Assembly: GCA_041574955.1 (NCBI GenBank)
Contig: JBFGNS010000002.1
Span: 14,827-78,826, forward strand
DNA length: 64,000 nt
Source: CALZJC01 sp041574955
Lineage (GTDB): Bacteria > Acidobacteriota > Thermoanaerobaculia > Multivoradales > JAHEKO01
Reading direction: 5' to 3'
The notes under the pieces are model-generated. The model saw only the letters and a list, made by a program, of their open reading frames with translations, was not told the origin of the DNA and did no database searches. The position numbers and the translations under genes are program-made. This document shows positions 24,813-32,573 of this stretch, in pieces; the stretch's first letter is position 1; each line of letters opens with the position of its first letter.

Positions 24813-25133
24813 ATGAACAGGGTCTTCAAGGCGCTGGCCGACCCGACCCGCCGCCGGGTGCTCGAGCTGCTGCGCCAGCGGCCGATGCCGGCGGGCGAGC
24901 TGGCCGAGCACTTCCCGGTCTCCAAACCGACCATGTCGGCCCACTTTGCGGTGCTGCGCGAGGCCGGCCTGGTGGAGAGCGAGCGCCACGGCAAGACCAT
25001 CCTCTACCGAATCCGCATGTCGGTGCTCGAAGACGCCCTGCTGGGATTCGCCCAGCTGTTCGGGCTGGCGCAACCGCCCGACGGCGCGGCGGACCGAGAG
25101 CCCTCGACTGGAAAGGAACGAACAAACCGATGA
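24813..25133 (+). CDS. ArsR-family regulator (SdpR-like)
   Basis: A 106-residue winged-helix repressor: VFKALADPTRRRVLELL, GELAEHFPVSKPTMSAHFAVL (recognition helix, SKPTMSAHF), then LVESERHGKTILYRI. The pattern is that of the SdpR-like subgroup, which controls a downstream membrane-protein gene. No metal-binding Cys/His cluster is visible. The start lies a few bases after a sigma-70-type promoter, with no ribosome site, pointing to a leaderless message. The stop overlaps the next gene by four bases (ATGA). Confidence 0.9.
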   Translation: MNRVFKALADPTRRRVLELLRQRPMPAGELAEHFPVSKPTMSAHFAVLREAGLVESERHGKTILYRIRMSVLEDALLGFAQLFGLAQPPDGAADREPSTGKERTNR

Positions 25134-25528
25134 CCATTCGCAACGCCCTCATCCTGGCCGGCCTGATGCTGGCCTTCGCCATCGGCCTGGCCTGGGCCAA
25201 CAACGCCGGCCACCTCTCCGAAGAGACCTCCCGCCGCGCCAGCCAGGTTCTGGCCGGGCTGGTGGTGGTCTACTTCGCCAACCTGGTCCCCAAGTCTCTG
25301 GAGCCGCTGCTCGCCGGCTGCGAGCCGTCGCGCGCGCAGGCGATGCAGCGGTTCGGCGGCTGGACCCTGGTGCTCGGCGGCCTGGGCTACTCCGTGGCCT
25401 GGCTGGTGGCGCCGCTCGAGGTCGCCAAGCCGGCGGCGATCGCGATCCTCGCCACCGCGCTGGTCCTGGTGGTCGGCCGCTGCGCCTGGACCGTAATGAC
25501 GCGCCGGCGCGAACGGCCTCCGGCCTAG
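25130..25528 (+). CDS. ArsR-coupled membrane protein
   Basis: A 132-residue protein with about four hydrophobic segments (residues 5-22, 40-57, 78-95 and 99-120). The ATG overlaps the ArsR stop (ATGA), so expression is coupled to the regulator. AAGGAACG precedes it inside the regulator gene. By position it resembles the SdpI immunity protein of SdpR/SdpI pairs but it is smaller and I do not see the SdpI signature, so the role is left open. Confidence 0.7.
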   Translation: MTIRNALILAGLMLAFAIGLAWANNAGHLSEETSRRASQVLAGLVVVYFANLVPKSLEPLLAGCEPSRAQAMQRFGGWTLVLGGLGYSVAWLVAPLEVAKPAAIAILATALVLVVGRCAWTVMTRRRERPPA

Positions 25529-25677
25529 CCACGGGCGCCGGTCGGCGGCCAGGCACCGGCGGCGGCGTCAGCCGCCGTTTCCCGCCTCAGGCGCGGCGTG
25601 GCTGTGGGCGGAGCGAGCCGCGTGGGCGACAGCCCGGCTACCTGCCACCGAAAGACCCGGTTCGCGAAAGGCAGCCG

Positions 25678-26436
25678 CTACCGCCCGCTACCCGGATCGA
25701 CGAGCCGGTAGCGCGTCAGCTCCCGCACGCTGCCGTTGAACAGGTCGAGGTCGACCTCGCCGTCGATACCGGGCACGCTGCCGCCATCGGTGTGCTGCCA
25801 GAGAGTCCAGCGGTCCCAGCCGTCGGGCAGCGCCGGACCGTCCGCGTCGTAGTCGGCGACCCACAGCGGATAGGCGCCGAACGAGCCGTCCATGTGCTCG
25901 TTCCAGAAGTCCGGGTCGGTGTAGAGGATCGGCTCGACCCCGTAGTGGGCCTCGAGCAGCTCGAGATAGGTGTGGAGGTCGGCCACCAGGCCGGCCGGCG
26001 GCGAGCCGCGCAGCAGGCTGGCGTGTTCGATGTCGACCATCGGCGCCAGGTCGCCTGGCTCGAGGGTCACCAGCCGGGTGAACGCCGCGGCCTGGGCCGC
26101 CGGCGGGTCGTCGGCGACGTAGAAGGCGTAGGCGCCGCGAACCACCCCGGCCTCTTTCATGCCCTGCCAGTTGGCGGCAAACCGCGAGTCGACGAGCGTC
26201 TCGCCTTCGAGCGCACGGGCGAAAGCGAGGACCACGCCCGATTCCCGCACGGCTTGCCAGTCGATCTCACCCTGGAACTGCGAGACGTCGACGCCGTGCA
26301 GGCGCGCGCCCTGCACGGTCTCCTCCGCCGCCGGCGGCGCCGATCGCTCTTCGCCCTCGGCGCTCCAGGCCACCAGCAGCAGCAAGCCCGCACCGAGGCC
26401 GAGCCTCCCAACGAGGTTTCGAAGGCCGTGTTCCAT
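25678..26436 (-). CDS. Glycoside hydrolase family 25 (lysozyme-like) protein
   Basis: A 252-residue protein with an N-terminal signal or anchor (about residues 8-26) and a GH25 barrel from about residue 45. The family motif DVSQFQG (D50) opens the domain, the acidic pair D135 and E137 in PMVDIEHAS supplies the catalytic residues, and LWVADYDADG and LWQHTDGGSVPGIDGEVDLDLF (start of the closing motif near residue 210) complete it. GH25 enzymes cleave the glycan strands of peptidoglycan. GGGGAGAA precedes the ATG at 26436. It is divergent from the copper amine oxidase-like pair across 202 bases with no other gene. A cell-wall or bacteriolytic role is inferred. Confidence 0.88.
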   Translation of the reverse strand: MEHGLRNLVGRLGLGAGLLLLVAWSAEGEERSAPPAAEETVQGARLHGVDVSQFQGEIDWQAVRESGVVLAFARALEGETLVDSRFAANWQGMKEAGVVRGAYAFYVADDPPAAQAAAFTRLVTLEPGDLAPMVDIEHASLLRGSPPAGLVADLHTYLELLEAHYGVEPILYTDPDFWNEHMDGSFGAYPLWVADYDADGPALPDGWDRWTLWQHTDGGSVPGIDGEVDLDLFNGSVRELTRYRLVDPGSGR

Positions 26437-26638
26437 GAGCAGAGTTCTCCCCGAGTCCTGGCCCGCCGCCGACACGGGCGTCGCGCCGGCGGCGCCGCGA
26501 CGATAGCAGCAGGACCCCACGCGCCCCCGCCGGCAGGTGAAGCCCGGCGCTGTGGACGCGTTTGACTCCCTCACACCGAGCCTCTACCATGCCTGTCAGT
26601 TTCCAGGTCTCACCAGAGCCTTCAGAAGGGAGGCAGCG

Positions 26639-27325
26639 ATGACGGGAGCTTCCCGGTTCGGCCGGCTGGCCGCGGTGGCGGGCTCGTTGATCCTCGCGGT
26701 GCCGCTCACGGCATGCGCGATCCACACGTCGCAAAGGGGCAGCGGGCGCGTCGAGGCGCGACCGAACCCCTTCGAGGTCACCCCAGCCGAGGCGGCAGCC
26801 GCGGCCGAGCTGGCCGAGAAGGCGATCGTCGATCGCGAGCTGCGGGGCGCCGGTCCCTTCTACCTGGTGGCGACGGAGGTCGTGCGCGACAAGGCGGCCG
26901 AAGAGGAGGGCGGTGGCCAGCGCGCCATCCTCACGACCCACTACCGCTACCAGGGTGACCTGACGATCCGCACCCGCGTCGATCTGCGACGGTCCGAGGT
27001 CGTGGCGGTCGACGCGCTCGTCGGCGTGCCGGCGCCGCTGGCCCAAGAGGAGCTCGACCGAGCACGGGACCTGGCGTTCGCGGATCCGGCAGTCCGGCGA
27101 GCGCTCGGCGAGCAGCTCGGCGCCGTCCGCGTCGAGCCGCTGGTGGTCCGCACCGCCGACGAGGAGGACCCCTTCTACGGCCGCCGCCTCGTGAGGCTGC
27201 TGTTCAAGACCGCCACGGGCTATCTGCGGCAGCCGATCGTGCTGGTGGACCTGTCCGGCGAGAAGGTCATCGTCGAGGCCCCTCCGGCGACTCGACCTGT
27301 CGACTACCCCGAACCCGAAGGATAG
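26639..27325 (+). CDS. Lipoprotein with copper amine oxidase N-domain-like region
   Basis: A 228-residue predicted lipoprotein: ATG at 26639 with GGGAGG upstream, then a hydrophobic run and lipobox PLTAC (Cys about 21). The domain after about residue 40 resembles the N-terminal (N3-type) domain of copper amine oxidases. Its helix AAAAAELAEKAIVDREL is followed by a strand-rich block, then PLAQEELDRARDLAFADPAVR, which matches the usual helix before the catalytic domain. It lacks any catalytic residues itself. The gene for the catalytic domain starts 12 bases downstream. The two together (228 plus 376 residues) equal about one full copper amine oxidase, so this looks like the N-half of a split enzyme. 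The homology is moderate and was judged by eye. Confidence 0.65.
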   Translation: MTGASRFGRLAAVAGSLILAVPLTACAIHTSQRGSGRVEARPNPFEVTPAEAAAAAELAEKAIVDRELRGAGPFYLVATEVVRDKAAEEEGGGQRAILTTHYRYQGDLTIRTRVDLRRSEVVAVDALVGVPAPLAQEELDRARDLAFADPAVRRALGEQLGAVRVEPLVVRTADEEDPFYGRRLVRLLFKTATGYLRQPIVLVDLSGEKVIVEAPPATRPVDYPEPEG

Positions 27326-27337
27326 GGAGGCGTGACG

Positions 27338-28468
27338 ATGAGAACGACCGCGCTGCTCGCCCTGCTGCCGCTGACCTTGGCCGCCTCCGCCTGCACCACC
27401 GTCGTCTGCTGCTCCGAGTCCACGCCGCAGCCGGCAGGCGGAAGCGCCTTCGAGGTGGTTCAGGAGTTCCCTTCCGGGGGACCGGCCGAGACCGCGTGGC
27501 GCGTCCGCTACGGCCACGCCACCGCCAAGGGGTTGTTCATCACCGGGGCGTGGTTCAAGCGAAGCCCGGCCGATCCCTGGATGCGCGTTCTCTACGACGT
27601 GCGTCTGGCCGACATCTTCGTGCCCTACCACCCCGGCTCACCGCGCTACTACGACCTGACCGGATTCAGCTTTCCGCTGGTTCCGGCGACCGAGGCCGAC
27701 GCCGGTTGCTGCGGGAAGATCCTCGACGGCTTCGTGATCAAGGAGGTGAGGGACCGTGGCGTCCTGTGGAAGGACGACACGGCGGTGCGGCGGGGCGAGG
27801 AGCTGGTGCTGTGGGCAACGCTCGACTCCGCCAACTACAACTACATCATGCAGTACGGCTTCCGCGACGACGGCACGATCGCCCTGCGCCTCGGCGCCAC
27901 CGCCGCCAACCTGCCCGGCATGGAGCAGACCGCGCACATGCACAACGGGCTGTGGCGCATCGACATGGACCTCGCGGGCGCCGCCCACGACACGGCGCTG
28001 GTGGCCAGTCACGTCGAATCGACCGGCAGCCCGGTGGCCTCCGACGGCTTCCTGCTGTTCGGCAACGGCGTCGAGGGGGCGGAGGACTGGAACGACCTGG
28101 CCTTCACCGAGATCAGGGTCTACGACACCCAGCGGCAGAACGCGCAGGGGCGCAACATCGCCTACGACCTGCGACCGGTGCGGATGGGCACGCCCCGGCA
28201 CCAGGAGTCTTTCGCCCACCACGACTTCTGGGTGACCCGCTACCGCGCCGGCGAAGATCTCTACGCCCAGCTGCCCAGCTACGCCAACGGCGAGACGATC
28301 TCCGACCGCGACATCGTCCTGTGGCACATCTCGCCGCTCCACCACCTGCCACGCTCCGAGGACGGGCGAGAGGTGAGCGGAGTCTGGCAGGGAGTGGCGC
28401 TGACCATGTGGGGCGGCCTCGACCTGCGACCGCGCGATCTGTTCGACGAGACGCCGCTGCATCCGTGA
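27338..28468 (+). CDS. Copper amine oxidase catalytic domain, lipoprotein
   Basis: A 376-residue protein: ATG at 27338 with GGGAGG seven bases before it, signal with lipobox-like AASAC (Cys about 19). The body matches the copper amine oxidase C-domain: RVLYDVRLADIFVPY, then ILWKDDTAVRRGEELVLW in the usual order. In NYNYIMQYGF, Y167 is the candidate for the topaquinone precursor (family N-Y-[DEN]-Y). HMH at 200-202 (H200, H202) and LHHLPR (H336) are the three expected copper ligands. The enzyme class oxidises primary amines to aldehydes with release of ammonia and hydrogen peroxide. It is short for the family (usually over 600 residues), because the N-terminal domains are missing and appear to be encoded by the gene just upstream. 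The surface location suggests extracytoplasmic amine oxidation. Confidence 0.8.
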   Translation: MRTTALLALLPLTLAASACTTVVCCSESTPQPAGGSAFEVVQEFPSGGPAETAWRVRYGHATAKGLFITGAWFKRSPADPWMRVLYDVRLADIFVPYHPGSPRYYDLTGFSFPLVPATEADAGCCGKILDGFVIKEVRDRGVLWKDDTAVRRGEELVLWATLDSANYNYIMQYGFRDDGTIALRLGATAANLPGMEQTAHMHNGLWRIDMDLAGAAHDTALVASHVESTGSPVASDGFLLFGNGVEGAEDWNDLAFTEIRVYDTQRQNAQGRNIAYDLRPVRMGTPRHQESFAHHDFWVTRYRAGEDLYAQLPSYANGETISDRDIVLWHISPLHHLPRSEDGREVSGVWQGVALTMWGGLDLRPRDLFDETPLHP

Positions 28469-28493
28469 GCGGCAGCAGCTCGAGACCGCCGCC

Positions 28494-30671
28494 TCAGCCG
28501 CGGCGATCGAGCCGGAAGTTCACCAGCCGCACTACGTACTCCATGAACGGCGCGGTGAAGAAGTCGCCGTGGCTCGGGATGATGCTCGCGTCGACCTGGA
28601 CGACCATCGCCGCCGGCAGGTCCGGCGCCGGCGTGGCGGGCCCGGCACACTCCAGCTCCCGGCTCTCGGTCCGCCAGTCGTGCTCGCACAGGACCATCCG
28701 GTACCACGGCTCGCGGTCCCGGTACACCGTTGCCGCCCGGTAGTTGAAGAGCTCGCGGGCCGCTCGCGCCGCCGGCGGCACCCGCTCGACTCCCCGCGTG
28801 ATCGTCTGGCCGCTGCGCCGGATGCTCTCGCGGTCGCCTTCGAGCGGAGCCAACCGCAGCCGGTGGGTGATGAAGCGATCGTAGTTGGGCGCGGTGGTGA
28901 CGAACCGGCCGAAGTCCGTCGGGCCGCCGGCTTCGAACGAGAACGCGGCGCCGACCGGGTAGACGGTCTGCGTCACCCGATCGGCGACCGACGCCAGCAG
29001 GACCAGCGGCGCGCTCGCGCCGGCAAGACCGCGCGACGCCTGGTGGAGGTCCTGGTACTGCTCGGCAGAGAACGCGGGGTTGATCAGCAGCACCAGGTCG
29101 CCGAGATACGGCGCCTGGCCCGGGCTCGCCCGGTCGGCCTCCAGCGCCCGCCGGGTAGCCCCGAAGATCGCGCGCGCTCCCATGCTGTGGCCGGCGACGA
29201 TCAGCGCGCTCCTGTCGCTCGGGCGGCGCCTGCCGGCGGAGCTCTCGGCCGTCGCCTGCGCCAACCGCTCGAGCGTCCGCTGGAGATCGCCGCCGTCCCG
29301 ACCCAGGCGGTCGGCCACCGCCAGCCGGTTCCAGAACGTCGTCACCGAGTTCGCCAGCTGCGAGCCGTACAGGCTGCCCCGCCACGCCAGATAGACGCCG
29401 ACGACCGCGCGCTGGCGGCTGGCCACGCCGCCCTTGGACTGTGCCTCCATCACGGCGGTGGCTTCCACCAGCTCCCGGAACCTGGCGATGTTGTCGTCTC
29501 CCGGCTGGCCCGAGTGCTGCCAGCCGTGCATCAGCACCGACACCAGCGCGCCGCTGCCGGCCGCCGTGCCCTCGACCAGCCCGACCAGCTCGTCGACCTG
29601 CCGGCGATCGAGCAGCCGGCCGTCGTCGCCGAACTCCACGAACGCCAGCCGGTAGCCGCAGCTCGCCGGAGCCGCTTCACCGCACGGGTAGCGGGCGATG
29701 GGCTGCCCGAGCGTGACCCCGCGGGGCCGCTCGTCGAGCCGCCTGCCACCCAGCTCGACCTCGGTCAGATCCAGCCTCCAGCGCAGCCCGTCCCGCCCTC
29801 CTCCGCCGCCGCAGGCCGCCGCTGGGACCACGATCTCGTCGAGCAGCCGTCGGGTCTCCTCGCCGAAGCCGGCGAGCTGGTCGCGCGGCATGCCGACGCT
29901 GAGCTCGAACGAGGAGTCCGCCGCCCTTCCTCTCTTCACGACGCACGCCGAGAGCGGCTGCCCGCCCTCGGCACCCGCCTCGAGGTCGATCCTCGTGTCC
30001 GCCTCTGCGAGCACCGAGGCGACCTCCAGGATCGACCGCGCCAACCGCTGCGAGTCGCCGTCCGCCGCCGGCGGTAGCCGCGCGCCTCGCTCCGCACCGC
30101 CGACCAGCGCGGCGCCGCCCACCGTCAGCTCGGCGCGCAGCGACCCCATCGGCGGCAGCCCCTCCGGCGCCGCGCAGCCAGGCAGCGGCGCGAGATCGGC
30201 GCGGAGCCGGAGGTGCTCACCACCGGCCAGCTCGGCGCGCACCGCCGTCAAGCTCACCCGGCAGTCGCCGCCAACCTCGACATCGGCCAGCTCGAGACGC
30301 GCATCGCGCAGCGCGAGCGACGGCAGCCCGAGGGCGAGATCCAGGCAGACGTCGGAGGCCTGGCCGCCCCCCGTCGAGGTCGCCAGCCGCTCGGCCTCGA
30401 ACCGCACGCCCGGCCATACCGTCGGGGATCCGTCGCAGCTGCGCCGCACGAAGCGGGAGGTGACGGTCGCGTCGTGCACCTCGAGCCGGTGCTCGCCGCG
30501 GGCCACCCGCAGCTCGCCGATCCGCAAAGCGCCCGGCAGCCACGAGCGCCGCGCATCGGTCACCGTTCCCAGCTCGCGCAGCCCCGACCGGATCCTGGCG
30601 TCGACCACCAGCTGCGCGCCCAGCACGATCAGCGCCGTCAGGCCAGCGCCCCACCAAACGAGTCGACTCAA
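28494..30671 (-). CDS. Large membrane-anchored alpha/beta hydrolase
   Basis: A 725-residue protein. A single N-terminal transmembrane segment (about residues 6-24) is followed by about 340 residues of AsmA/lipid-transfer-like strand repeats (LRIGELRVARGEHRLEVHDATV). A hydrolase domain comes next, with LMHGWQHS (oxyanion region), a nucleophile elbow GHSMGA in LIVAGHSMGARAIFG and a C-terminal IIPSHGDFF that can supply the His. The TTG start at 30671 has GGAGGAGC before it. It is presumably a periplasmic esterase or lipase of unknown substrate. The architecture of a long strand-rich N-region joined to a hydrolase is unusual. The next gene, on the other strand, starts 369 bases away; that gap holds one copy of a 165-base repeat. 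Confidence 0.75.
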   Translation of the reverse strand: MSRLVWWGAGLTALIVLGAQLVVDARIRSGLRELGTVTDARRSWLPGALRIGELRVARGEHRLEVHDATVTSRFVRRSCDGSPTVWPGVRFEAERLATSTGGGQASDVCLDLALGLPSLALRDARLELADVEVGGDCRVSLTAVRAELAGGEHLRLRADLAPLPGCAAPEGLPPMGSLRAELTVGGAALVGGAERGARLPPAADGDSQRLARSILEVASVLAEADTRIDLEAGAEGGQPLSACVVKRGRAADSSFELSVGMPRDQLAGFGEETRRLLDEIVVPAAACGGGGGRDGLRWRLDLTEVELGGRRLDERPRGVTLGQPIARYPCGEAAPASCGYRLAFVEFGDDGRLLDRRQVDELVGLVEGTAAGSGALVSVLMHGWQHSGQPGDDNIARFRELVEATAVMEAQSKGGVASRQRAVVGVYLAWRGSLYGSQLANSVTTFWNRLAVADRLGRDGGDLQRTLERLAQATAESSAGRRRPSDRSALIVAGHSMGARAIFGATRRALEADRASPGQAPYLGDLVLLINPAFSAEQYQDLHQASRGLAGASAPLVLLASVADRVTQTVYPVGAAFSFEAGGPTDFGRFVTTAPNYDRFITHRLRLAPLEGDRESIRRSGQTITRGVERVPPAARAARELFNYRAATVYRDREPWYRMVLCEHDWRTESRELECAGPATPAPDLPAAMVVQVDASIIPSHGDFFTAPFMEYVVRLVNFRLDRRG

Positions 30672-30698
30672 CGCCGCTCCTCCCGCCGCGTGGAGATC

Positions 30699-30893
30699 CT
30701 ACTCCAGTCGGCCGTCCGGTGCCGGTCGGCCCGCGAGGTCCTTCGCCATCACGCAGCCGGTCGCCAGCAGCTGGAACAGCAGGGCCAGGCTCCCCAGCGA
30801 AGCGATCCGGGAGCTCAACTCGAGCGCCTCACGCAGCGCCTGGTCGCGGGCCGATGCGGCGGCGCGCAGGGCGTCTCCCGACCGGGCCCCCAA
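30699..30893 (-). pseudogene. Truncated duplicate of the 3' end of the membrane-protein gene
   Basis: About 60 residues on the minus strand (ARSGDALRAAASARDQAL through CVMAKDLAG) duplicate the C-terminus of the gene at 31519-32229. There is no start codon of its own apart from a doubtful TTG, no ribosome site and no N-terminal part, and a short unrelated tail ends it. It is therefore a gene fragment, separated from the intact copy by the GNAT gene. Confidence 0.7.
30724..30888. repeat. Direct repeat, copy A (about 165 bp)
   Basis: Nearly identical (roughly nine of ten bases by eye) to 31517-31681 with an offset of 793 bases and the same orientation. Identity begins near GGTC..CCCGCGA.GTCCTTCG and ends at CTCCCGACCGGGCC. 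The flanks on both sides differ. It corresponds to the 3' coding end of the following membrane-protein gene. Confidence 0.85.
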
Positions 30894-31039
30894 GCAGGTG
30901 CCACCCGAGTATCTCGGCGTTGCCGCGCGGCGGCTGCGCCGACTCCCGAGTCATGCCAATGTGGGGCCCCCGCACCGCCCGGCACGGAGTAGGGGCCCTT
31001 GTGTAGGATCTCGAGCCGCACCCGCGGTGTGGCTGGCAC

Positions 31040-31498
31040 ATGCGGATTCTCAGAGACGATCTGAACGACGGCCGGGTTGCCGAGCTGCTGCGGCAGCATC
31101 TCGAGGAGATGCGCCGCATCACGCCGCCGGAGAGCGTCCACGCGCTCGACCTCGAAGCGCTGCGCTCCCCCGACATCACCTTCTGGTCCGCCTGGGAGGG
31201 CGACGAGCTGGTCGGCTGCGGGGCGCTCAAGGAGCTGGACGCGAGGACCGGTGAGATCAAGTCGATGCGCACCGTCGAGGCGCATCGGCGGCGCGGAATC
31301 GCCTCCAGGATCCTCGAGCACCTGATCCAGGAGGCCAAGCGTCGCGGCTACCAGCGGCTGCACCTCGAGACCGCCGCCCTGCCCGAGTTCGCTCCGGCGC
31401 GCGCCCTCTACCGCCAGCACGGCTTCCGCGAGCGGGGACCGTTCGGCGACTACCGGGACGACCCGAACACCGTCTTCCTGACGAGGAGGATCCGGTAG
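31040..31498 (+). CDS. GNAT-family N-acetyltransferase
   Basis: A 152-residue acetyltransferase. The acetyl-CoA binding loop is in EIKSMRTVEAHRRRGIASRIL (RRRGIA) after a strand, and LETAALPEFAPARALYRQHGFRE is the later motif typical of GNAT enzymes. This arrangement (VGCGALKELD, IKSMRT) is close to small-molecule/amino-acid acetyltransferases such as the YsnE/PhnO-like group. The ATG at 31040 has no strong ribosome site. It lies between the two copies of a direct repeat and is opposite in strand to the gene that the repeat belongs to, so it may have arrived as an insertion. Substrate unknown. Confidence 0.88.
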   Translation: MRILRDDLNDGRVAELLRQHLEEMRRITPPESVHALDLEALRSPDITFWSAWEGDELVGCGALKELDARTGEIKSMRTVEAHRRRGIASRILEHLIQEAKRRGYQRLHLETAALPEFAPARALYRQHGFRERGPFGDYRDDPNTVFLTRRIR

Positions 31499-31516
31499 TC
31501 CCTGCCCCCCGGCCAA

Positions 31517-31681
31517 GGTCAGCCCGCGACGTCCTTCGCCATCACGCAGCCGGTCGCCAGCAGCTGGAACAGCAGCGCCAGGCTCCCCAGCGAGGCGATC
31601 CGGGAGCTCAGCTCGAGCGCCTCACGCAGCGCTCTGTCGCGCGCCGAAGCAGCGGCGCGCAGGGCGTCTCCCGACCGGGCC
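31517..31681. repeat. Direct repeat, copy B (about 165 bp)
   Basis: Second copy of the repeat, forming the 3' coding end of the intact membrane-protein gene at 31519-32229. Together with copy A it brackets the GNAT acetyltransferase gene. Confidence 0.85.
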
Positions 31682-32229
31682 ACGACCTCCCGGTCGATCC
31701 GCTCGAGCTGTGCGAGGTCCCTCGCCTCAGGCGTGTCCGGGACGGCGGCGGCGCCCCCGAGCAACAGCTCGGCGAGCTTCAGCGCGGCCCTGCCCGCCTC
31801 GGTCCGCGGCTCGGGGTCGTCCCGCGGCTCGGCGTCCTCGCCCTTCTCACCGCCCGCGCCCGGCAGCCGGGCGGCGTGGCCGGCGAGAGACCCCTCGCAC
31901 GCCGCCAGCGCGGTGGCGAACTCTTCCGCCGCCCGGGCGAACGAGTCGGCGGACGTTCCGGCCAGCAGCCTCCTGAAGTTGAGGTTCCTGCCGCGGCCCG
32001 GGGAGCGGAGGTGGCCGAGCTCCGCATCGTAGGCGGCCAGCGCGTTGCGCTTGGCCTCCTCGTAGCGAAACGCCTCCTCTCGCAGCGGGGAGCAGGTCTC
32101 GGTGATCCCGCTGGCGGCTCGCGACAGGTCGTCGCGGCGCTCGGTGTACCGGGTGTTGGCCACCCACGAGATGCCCATGGCGACCAGGGACAGCACCGCG
32201 GCCGCGCCGATGCAGAGCCTCTTGAACAC
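31519..32229 (-). CDS. Membrane protein with two transmembrane ends, unknown function
   Basis: A 236-residue protein. The GTG at 32229 has AAGGAGG seven bases upstream. Residues about 5-23 form an N-terminal membrane segment, the middle is helical, charged and coiled-coil-like (ELGHLRSPGRGRNLNF, FARAAEEFATALAACEG), and residues about 210-228 form a second segment (IASLGSLALLFQLLATGCVM). Both ends are in the membrane with a soluble loop between. No family is recognised. Its 3' 165 bases are duplicated downstream of the GNAT gene. Upstream, 32230-32573 (344 bases) is a divergent intergenic region in which I see no gene or clear promoter. Confidence 0.7.
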   Translation of the reverse strand: MFKRLCIGAAAVLSLVAMGISWVANTRYTERRDDLSRAASGITETCSPLREEAFRYEEAKRNALAAYDAELGHLRSPGRGRNLNFRRLLAGTSADSFARAAEEFATALAACEGSLAGHAARLPGAGGEKGEDAEPRDDPEPRTEAGRAALKLAELLLGGAAAVPDTPEARDLAQLERIDREVVARSGDALRAAASARDRALREALELSSRIASLGSLALLFQLLATGCVMAKDVAG

Positions 32230-32573
32230 AGTTCGACCTCCTTGGAAGGACCGATCTTGGCACAACGCGACAGTCGGAGCGTCCACCACGGAGGGCGCAC
32301 GCCGGGGCCGCCAGCACCCCGCGCCGGGGGTCGTCCACGCGAGGGCTCGGCGCCCTGGTCGGCCACGGCGAGCCCTTCGGCAGGCGTGACGCCGCAACTC
32401 AGGCATCGCGCCCCCCGGAATCGGGTACCCGACCGATAGGCGGCCCGCTTCGCCGCCGCTACCCTTGCGCTCGACGGACCGGAACGCGCCGCCTCGTTGC
32501 GCCGCGCCCCGGCCCGGAGCGGAAGCCGACGGCCGCCGCCCCGGGGGGCACGGACGGCGAGCGGTACAACTCG

